A stretch of DNA of 64,000 bases from Dicyema japonicum (lineage: Eukaryota > Dicyemida > Rhombozoa > Dicyemidae): assembly GCA_011109175.1 (NCBI GenBank), contig RDEW01000013.1, forward strand, positions 1,051,771 to 1,115,770, given 5' to 3'. This document shows positions 57,612-64,000 of this stretch, piece after piece. Below the pieces are notes generated by a model, which did no database searches, was not told the DNA's origin, and worked only from the letters and a program-made list of their open reading frames with translations. Position numbers and translations under genes: made by a program. Positions within the stretch are counted from its first letter, which is position 1. Every line of letters starts with the position of its first letter.

Positions 57612-57900
57612 CAGGGATGCTCAACAAGCTCCAGGGGACGCATAAGATAACTTGAGTATACATGGGCACACTAACAAATCTGAAAAACACAATAATCTCA
57701 TTGAAGAGTAATAATTTGCAAGCTTACAGCTATGCTATGATAACGGCCCACAACGCCAACTATGACCTTGATTGAAGATACCAAGTGTTCATCAGTAAGC
57801 CTTGTTCTCTGAGTGATTTTGTTGATTTCATTAAGGAAAACAGCTGTTCAACACATAGGTGGACAAAAACTTTTTGACTCAGACGATACCATGTAGCAGA
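57612..57900 (-). mobile_element. hAT transposon 3' end with terminal inverted repeat (unit 2)
   Basis: The terminus CAGGGATGCTCAACAAGC at 57612 fits hAT ends (CAGGG.TG..CAA). Reading inward on minus, the hATC segment NEINKITQRTRLTDEHLVSS lies at about 57840-57780. The rest of the transposase is missing, cut off by the Jockey-like LINE. Confidence 0.7.
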
Positions 57901-57939
57901 TCACCATCCAAATGGAACTGAACCCGTCTTTTTGAATCA

Positions 57940-59420
57940 ATTTGATTAACCAATATATTCCATCACAACGATCCTACCCAAAATCCTACCTCCCAAATAT
58001 ACCCCGTCTCTCAGTACAAAAGAACGTTCTAATTTGCGGCGATTTAAATGCCGACACCCCGTTTGGCTTGCTTCACAGTCCTCTGACAGCCGAGGCGAGT
58101 TCATCGCAAATGGTCTTATTGATATGAGTATCCTGAATGACCATAAATTAGACACAAGAACTCTTTAAGGGGCACTGATAACTGCACTTCTGATTTAACC
58201 TTATGTTCACCTTCCTTAGCAGGAATCACTACATGGGATGTGAATTATGGTTTTTCCTGCGACCACAATCCCATTCTTCTTATGGTAAAAGCATTTCGGG
58301 GACGCTGGACATTGCAGACCGAAATAAAAAGTTTCAAGAATTATAAGAAGGTTGACTGGTCTCTCTGGCTACGACGATCTGGAATTGGTCAAAGGACTAT
58401 CATTTATATACGTTCGATGGACGAAGCCGCAAAAATCATCAGTGTGGCCATTCAAAAGGCTGACAACATATTTATTCCTCTCTGATCATACACGAATTTT
58501 ATACCCTCGATTCCCGGACACTTACACTCAAAACAAAGAAATCAAATGAAAAGATGCCGTCCGACAGAGTTGAAATCCATCACAAGCAGGTCTCAGGGGT
58601 TATTGCCGGATTAAAAAACTCACGGGCCTACGGCCCTGACAAAGTATCTTGAATTTACCTGAAACACCTAAGCCACTATGCAATCGGCTTCCTCACGCAA
58701 GTATTTAACCTGTTCATTAACTACAATATTATTCCCAAAAATTGGAAGAACTCTGTTATCAAACCAGTTTCGAAGGCTGGAAAACCGAAAGAGAACCTGC
58801 TTCATAGAGGCCAATCTCCTTAACCAGCACATTATCAAAACTTCTTGAAAAATTAGTAATAACTGTAATTACTCCGAACCTCCATCAAGCGGCTTTTCAA
58901 CATGGCTTTGTCCTGGAAGGTCCACCACCCAGTTAACCACAATATCCCAATTCATAACCGCAGGATTTAATGCTACCCCATGACACATGCAAACTATAAT
59001 GGTATCAATCGACATAAACAAGGCTCTCAACAAGGTCCCAAGGAAGCTTCTTATTGGGAAGATTTTTTTTGAAACCTAAAGCTGTGGTCGGCCAACTTTC
59101 TCTCTGGGCGACGTGGGAGAGTCTTTGTGGGCAACTTGGTACTAGGACATTTGCCGACAATTCAATTAAGCATAAATGATCAAGAAATACACTATGCATA
59201 TTAATAACGATAAAAAATGGAATTTACACGAACCACTCGTGGAAAGAGAAAACTTCTGCATGATGGCTATGCGTACATTATGGATAGACAGAGAGACAAT
59301 GTCATGTATTAGAGATGTGAGCTGAAAGGAAAATGCAAAGGCAGAGTAAGAACTGTTAACGAAGAACTAATGGAACTATGACACCACACGAACATTCACC
59401 AAATGCAGGATGTTTACATG
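57940..59420 (+). mobile_element. Decayed Jockey-like LINE (unit 2)
   Basis: Duplicate of 47420-48900. Endonuclease pieces are SVQKNVLICGDLNADTPFGL (58010) and CDHNPILLMVKAF (58260). RT start is KNSRAYGPDKVS (58615), then IIPKNWKNSVIKPV. Further on, MVSIDINKALNKVPRKLLIG is partly readable around 59000 after correcting frames, a VP..LL palm block. No YADD. Confidence 0.75.
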
Positions 59421-59529
59421 CGCTGAAAACCGTCAATACGATATAGAAGAGAGCGAGAGATTCTGGAGAAACTACATCCACAGTTATCCAAAATTGCTTA
59501 AGCACATACCCCATTGATGCTGCTTGTGA

Positions 59530-60092
59530 ACTACCCAAAAAAGAAACCCTTACACGTACTGTTCGACGACAGCGTACAGATCAAATACAAGACGGTAATG
59601 TTCTAACTGATGAACTTAAAAGTACTCTTAGAAGAGATGATTTTGTACTACACGATAGTGATGGATTGCTTATATTAACAACAGCGAGAAACCTTGACCT
59701 TATGTCTATGAAAGAACATTGGTTATGTGATGGTACTTTCGGTTCTCGGCTTTCTCCAACCTTTTTCAATCTTTTCCTCCACGACTTACCAAATTACGAG
59801 GACGAAAAATTTTAATTCAGCTCCATGAGGTTTTCAGTTATGCACTATACATGTTACATTATGTGAAACATGTACGGTTCCTTTAGTGTACGCTATTGCT
59901 CGAGAAAAAAACTCAACAAATGTATGAACAAATATTTTCAACACTGAAAGAGAAAAAGCCTCAATTGAATCCACTATCATTTACCATAGATTATAAGACA
60001 AGTAAGAAGTACAAAAGGATAAACAGTATTATTGAAAAATATGATGATTACACTCCAGTAGAATTCTTGAGTGAGCTTTTTCATAACCTTTA
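59530..60092 (+). mobile_element. MULE-type transposase relic carrying a 68-bp piece of LINE RT
   Basis: The frame reads RTDQIQDGNVLTDELKSTLR, RDDFVLHDSDGLLILTTARN and MSMKEHWLCDGTF (59600-59740): the FLYWCH-to-MULE junction (HWF.DGTF..P..F.QL). At 59741-59808 sits a 68-bp segment identical to 60324-60391 (LINE RT, GSRLSPTFFNLFLHDLP). MULE sequence resumes as ILIQLHEVF (59812), PL-type VYAIAREK and YEQIFSTLKEKKPQLNPLSF (59920-59990). Stops and shifts occur, and the second half (59896-60093) is open for 65 codons. Confidence 0.7.
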
Positions 60093-60239
60093 AGTGAGTC
60101 TTAACTGTTTTACCTACAGAACAATGAGTATTGATGAAACTTTTTAACTCATTTTATTTGATGTTTTTTATATTAAATTTTATCTCTGAATTTTAAAACA
60201 ATGTGCTTAATAAAAAGTATGACATATTTCTTAGTTATT

Positions 60240-61060
60240 TGTGAAAATTCCCTGTAGGCCAAATGTCTGGACATCGGGCAACTTAGATCGAGATCACGAC
60301 TACTACCTAATGGACTACCACAAGGTTCTCGGCTTTCTCCAACCTTTTTCAATCTTTTCCTCCACGACTTACCAAATTACGAGGACGAAAATCTTTTACT
60401 ATTATCCTACGCAGACGACCTAATAATTGCAACACGCAACCGATCAACGCAAGTTGCAACCTCAAATGCTCAGGCGGGAGTGAACACCGTCTTTGATTGG
60501 CTGACTGCTAACCGACTAACTATTTCTGCCAAAAATTCAATATGTGCACTTTTCACTTCAGACCCTCGTTCTAAAGAAGGTCCAATAATTTTTATTGGTC
60601 TTTCCAGATACCGGTGACAAGGTCTCCTTCAAATCTTGGGCCTATGTTTGACAGGCTAGTGAACTTTAACTCACATGCGAAGAAAGTCCTCACTAAAAGA
60701 TTGCAGAAGTTGAATGTTATACGTACGCTTGTTCTTGGATTCTTTTATTTTTGGATGCTTTTGTTGGAAAATTCTACCGGTGAACCATCTGTGGAGTATT
60801 CCGGATTCCTTCAGGTCTGTAAGGAGGACGAAAGCCGCTTAGTCTGTCCTTTTCAAGCCAAAAGAAAGTCATTTGGTTAGGAAGTTCCCCTCACCAATCG
60901 GATTCCTGTGCAGGGATGAAAGAAATCTCTTTCGAACGCTAGTGGGAACAATGGGAGACTACAGACTTTGGGTGGTTTGATTGCGGGAACTAGGATTATC
61001 TAACTGTCTGACGTTTTTCTGTCTTTCGTTTTCGGTGATCCCGGGGTTTTAAATAAATAA
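60240..61060 (+). mobile_element. Jockey-like LINE: RT palm with YADD, and 3' end
   Basis: Plus frame RSRLLPNGLPQGSRLSPTFF then NLFLHDLP, LLLLSYADDLIIATRNRSTQ and DWLTANRLTISAKNS (60285-60560): RT motifs LPQGS.LSP and YADD with the TNWRL-like box. After a frameshift come FDRLVNFNSHAKKVLTKRLQ and KLNVIRTLV (60645-60740), the thumb. 60790-61060 is the unassigned ORF end and 3' tail shared with 24740-25110 (-). This is the best preserved Jockey-type RT in the window, though broken and 5'-truncated. Confidence 0.8.
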
Positions 61061-61156
61061 ATATTGCCATATTCCTTGTTGGAAACTTTCTGATGGTTGT
61101 AAACTTTTCAGGAAGATGTGAATAGAAACCAGATATCCCCACTTGTCAAAAAGTCG

Positions 61157-61453
61157 TCAGCGATGGAAGAAGTTAACTAGTACATGTTTTTGTGACGTCA
61201 TATGACATAGCGAAGTAATGTTATAGATGTAAGAGCCCAGTGATCCGGTAAACAAATGCATGCAAGCACCTTGTAGGACAGTATCGTTGTTCTGAGAACG
61301 TTCGTAAAAACCACGGCCTATCAATTTGTCGTCATTGACAGAAATCCACTGGCTTTCTCTGGTGGTCCAATTCAAAACCACTGATTCGGATGGGAAGAGG
61401 GGGTAAAGATGAGAATAGTATCCTAAACAATGTTGTAAGACAACGTAATTCAA
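61157..61453 (-). CDS. Unrecognised 98-codon ORF
   Basis: The minus frame reads LNWTTRESQWISVNDDKLIG and RGFYERSQNNDTVLQGACMH with good composition, ending NFFHR before its stop. No signal peptide or known motif. Its 5' end overlaps the start of duplication block B copy 3, so it may be a truncated exon. Function unknown. Confidence 0.3.
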   Translation of the reverse strand: MNYVVLQHCLGYYSHLYPLFPSESVVLNWTTRESQWISVNDDKLIGRGFYERSQNNDTVLQGACMHLFTGSLGSYIYNITSLCHMTSQKHVLVNFFHR

Positions 61454-62890
61454 AGATAATTCAATCGATAATCTTGGAGATCGAACAGATGAGGCTATAG
61501 CTGTGTGGGTCCCTCCTCGATTTTCCCGGTTTCATTATCATTCTGACTATATAAGATTTTGGACATGGCCATGATGAATGTTTGCATTGAATATATTCTT
61601 CAGAATGGGAAATAGAGCCTCTAGGGCATTCGCGAACAATCTCATGCTTAGATGGTCAAGTCTGGAGTGTTAGCCTTGCTTTTCATGATTGAAGTCATGA
61701 CTTCTTCCGTAGTTATTTTCATTTCAGTATCTTTGAGATCGTCCAAAGAGTAAATTAAAATTTCATGTGAAGAATCTAACATCTCCCTTGGAATCAGCTC
61801 CATTGGGTTGACCCCCTGAATGCGGTCTAGTTGCTTCTTAAAGATATCTGGGGCTTCTTCCATAGAACATAGTCCACCTTCTGGCTTAGTCAAAGAGATT
61901 TTTATGTCATTCCTTTTCTGGCAGTTATTTTTTTGTAGAACTTCCAGAACGAAGGGTCTTTGGTGTTTAGTTTGCTTGCCTCTACCCTCAAACATTGTTA
62001 TTAAGACAGTCTTGTTCCCTCTTCAATGGCTGTCATGATTATCTTCAGTTGTCCGGTCAATGCAATCAGGTCTACCCAGTCCACACATTTTCTGAGTTTG
62101 GTCCTTAGGCGATTCCTTTCATTGATCAAAGATTGACGCGAAAGACTGATGCTCTTTCCATGAATATTACTTGAGGATCTCCTCTTGCGTAAAGCATTAA
62201 GTATGTCTCCATCATGATGGAGAGTTCATTGTCTATGATGTCGATTCACTTCGGGAATAATCTTTATCCTTCCAGTTTGAGGTTTCTTGATATGTACCTT
62301 CTGTAGTGTTCCCAGTTTACTCTTGTTAGGTCGTAAACACAGAGTCCATGGGTCTGGAGCTAGGTTCAATAACATCTCTTGGGGTATATGGTCACTCCCG
62401 ATGTCCCACATGATCATCGGCTTCTCTAATAGTGTAGAGCATGGTGACACCAGGAACACCCCAAGCATGTCTCCCCCGTAGTGCGAGTAATGATTCGGTT
62501 TTTCCGATGTCAAAATCTCAAAGCCAGTCTGATTCCATCATCGTTAGTTCCGAGGCACCATATTTAATGTTCTTGGCATTTAGATCACCCACTAGGATAG
62601 ACATATCGTTTCTTGTGAAGAATTCTTCAATTTCTGTGGACACTTTCTAAGGTCTTTTGAATACATTACCGACGTGTATCCAACAGCCACAGCATCTCAC
62701 CTCGACGGAAACAAATTCACAGTGTGTATTCGCGGTATGGGGGAAGCAAGCTTCGCAACACACACCAAGATACAAAAATAAGCATTATATCTTGCCCCTT
62801 GTAAGGGCGTCCCAGATATAAAGCTGGAAAGAACTGTTGAATAAATTGGTTTCGGTTTCGGAGCACGGGACGTTCCCCGAGCCATGACGT
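61448..62890 (-). mobile_element. LINE lacking YADD (unit 3, partial)
   Basis: Covers the endonuclease (SILVGDLNAKNI near 62590) to early RT (KITTEEVMTSIMKSKA near 61690). The RT palm, PQGS and C-terminal blocks of units 1 and 2 lie outside this copy. At least a dozen short deletions are visible against unit 1. Confidence 0.8.
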
Positions 62891-63313
62891 TTTCTACGGG
62901 CCTTCAGAGCCGGAGGGTTTTTTGATCAACTGAAACCCTTCAGCTTGGACAGAGGCGATGGGAAGAAGCAAGATTAGTGTCATAATTCCAGCCTTCGCAA
63001 TCCTGACTTCTTAACTAAAAAGTTTTACTAGTTTTCATTAAAAAAATTAATAATTTAAAAAAAAATTATAGCGAAAAAATTAAATATTAGAATTTTAACT
63101 AGCAAAGTTAAATTAAAAAAATTAAAACATGAAGATGTTTTCCCCAACTAATTATGTGACCCTGGTATTCCATATTACAGATACAAGGAATGTCCAGTGT
63201 TCCTTAGACGTTTCCACCGTTTTCCTGTATCTACTGAGTTTTTTTATAATGAAGAAATCGACCGATGGAATTGATTTTGTCGTTTGATCCAACATCGAAA
63301 CGATAGGTTCCGT

Positions 63314-63720
63314 TTATTGATTACAAGGCATTGAGGTGAGAAGAGTAGAGTTCTTTTTGGCGATCGGCAGGGGGTGTTTAAGCTTTAGGCTGCATGGGTG
63401 AGTGAAGATATGCCTCTTATAACAGGGATCTGACACGCCAGATCCTACGCTACAGTCCAGATTTAGTTGCAATCTTGAAGTGGCGATCTGGATGTCCTGA
63501 TCACATGACGCAATTACAATGTAACAGGGATCTGACACGCCAGATCCTACGCTACAGTCCAGATTTAGTTGCAATCTTGAAGTGGCGATCTGGATGTCCT
63601 GATCACATGACGCAATTACAATGTCGTCGGCATAAGTCAGAATAATATCATTGTCGGCGTCAGGATTGATCTTTTTTAGATTAAGAAAGGCAATTAACAA
63701 TAATCGATGCTGCTCACAAA
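63314..63720 (-). mobile_element. Detached LINE YADD fragment with 102-bp internal tandem duplication (unit 3)
   Basis: 63421-63522 is repeated exactly at 63523-63624. The period of 102 bp is a multiple of three, so the 34-codon block IVIASCDQDIQIATSRLQLN onward appears twice in one open 128-codon frame. Units 1 and 2 have a single copy. Confidence 0.85.
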
Positions 63721-63855
63721 AAACGAAGCAAAACTGAGTGTCCTTTACTGTTCTCTCTTCAATTAAACAATAAATCGAAAGTTAATTTTTTCCATTTTTA
63801 ATTTTTTGATGGCTAACCTAAATTTGCCAAAAAATTAATAAAATTATATAAAACA

Positions 63856-64000
63856 ATGTTCACTGCGATTTTCTGTGTCTTATTTCTAAAAGTCAATTCC
63901 TATGAACTCCCTTATGAGAATTGTGGTATTAACTATTAAAAACATAAACTTAGAGGGAATGAGCAACACAGTCAGTGTTAGCGTCCACATCTATGATTCA
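63856..64000 (+). CDS. NPC2-like gene, copy E, cut by window edge
   Basis: Exon 1 (63856-63925, MFTAIFCVLFLKVNSYELPY), the 28-nt intron (63926-63953) and the start of exon 2 match copies C and D by eye. The rest lies beyond the window, so whether it is intact is unknown. Confidence 0.8.

Larger units (their letters stand above)
48934..59442. repeat. Tandem segmental duplication block B (copy 2)
   Basis: Second copy of 36541-48934 in direct orientation, about 10.5 kb. It lacks the R2-like insertion and contains a SINE not present in copy 1. Gene order is kept: TRAPPC8 exons 5-16, antisense LINE, YADD fragment, NPC2-like gene, hAT end, Jockey-like LINE. Confidence 0.92.
61448..64000. repeat. 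Segmental duplication block B, third partial copy, runs off the window
   Basis: Sequence from 61448 matches 43288-45741 of unit 1: LINE endonuclease and early RT (-), YADD fragment (-), start of an NPC2-like gene (+). It has many more small deletions in the LINE part than units 1 and 2, and an internal 102-bp duplication. Confidence 0.88.

Noticed and set aside
1-64000. Ciliate or nucleomorph origin suggested by very short introns
   Set aside because: Apparent genes end with TAA, TAG and TGA, no alternative code is needed, and LINEs, a tRNA-SINE, hAT and a C/EBP-like bZIP fit a metazoan. Nucleomorphs lack such transposons.
1-64000. CRISPR array, operon or phage features
   Set aside because: No regularly spaced repeats of CRISPR type and no bacterial gene organisation; the sequence is eukaryotic.

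Overview
Eukaryotic, AT-rich, gene-poor DNA, most likely from a dicyemid mesozoan (Dicyema-like parasite). The main clue is intron size. Four host gene families can be read as interrupted genes whose GT..AG introns are mostly 20-30 nt long: TRAPPC8, TSEN34, a bZIP factor and NPC2-like ML proteins. Dicyemids are known for such minute introns. A C/EBP-like bZIP, non-LTR retrotransposons, a tRNA-derived SINE and hAT/MULE remnants fit a metazoan. All three standard stop codons end genes, which argues against ciliates, the other well-known short-intron group. The species call is inference.

Layout. 1-3183 holds a broken NPC2-like gene and an antisense Jockey-like LINE fragment; the block recurs at 13699-16833. 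3.2-13.7 kb is SINE copies, decayed LINE pieces and two unassigned convergent ORFs. 16.9-35.5 kb is a repeat graveyard (SINE, an internally deleted LINE with target-site duplication, hAT, R2-like RT/endonuclease relics, another RT, a MULE-sized MITE, a 21-bp minisatellite). Inside it sit two compact genes: TSEN34 (22447-22780) and a bZIP factor (27950-28259). 35541-39220 is a 16-exon TRAPPC8 gene. Right after it comes a 2.2-kb R2-like insertion (39261-41491), then an antisense LINE lacking its YADD motif, a displaced YADD fragment, an NPC2-like gene (45593-46105), a hAT 3' end and a Jockey-like LINE.

From 36541 to about 48934 this block is tandemly duplicated (48934-59442), so a 5'-truncated TRAPPC8 copy and a second intact NPC2-like gene follow. 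The copies differ by two dated insertions: the R2-like element only in copy 1 and a SINE with a 16-bp target-site duplication only in copy 2. After a unique spacer with a MULE transposase and a Jockey RT, a third partial copy of the block starts at 61448 and runs off the window, carrying a fifth NPC2-like gene.

Functionally, TRAPPC8 is a TRAPPIII tethering subunit (ER-Golgi traffic, autophagy), TSEN34 cuts tRNA introns, and NPC2-like proteins are secreted or lysosomal sterol/lipid carriers. The genes do not form one pathway; what unites the window is repeat-driven duplication of an ML-domain gene family in a genome with extremely small introns.
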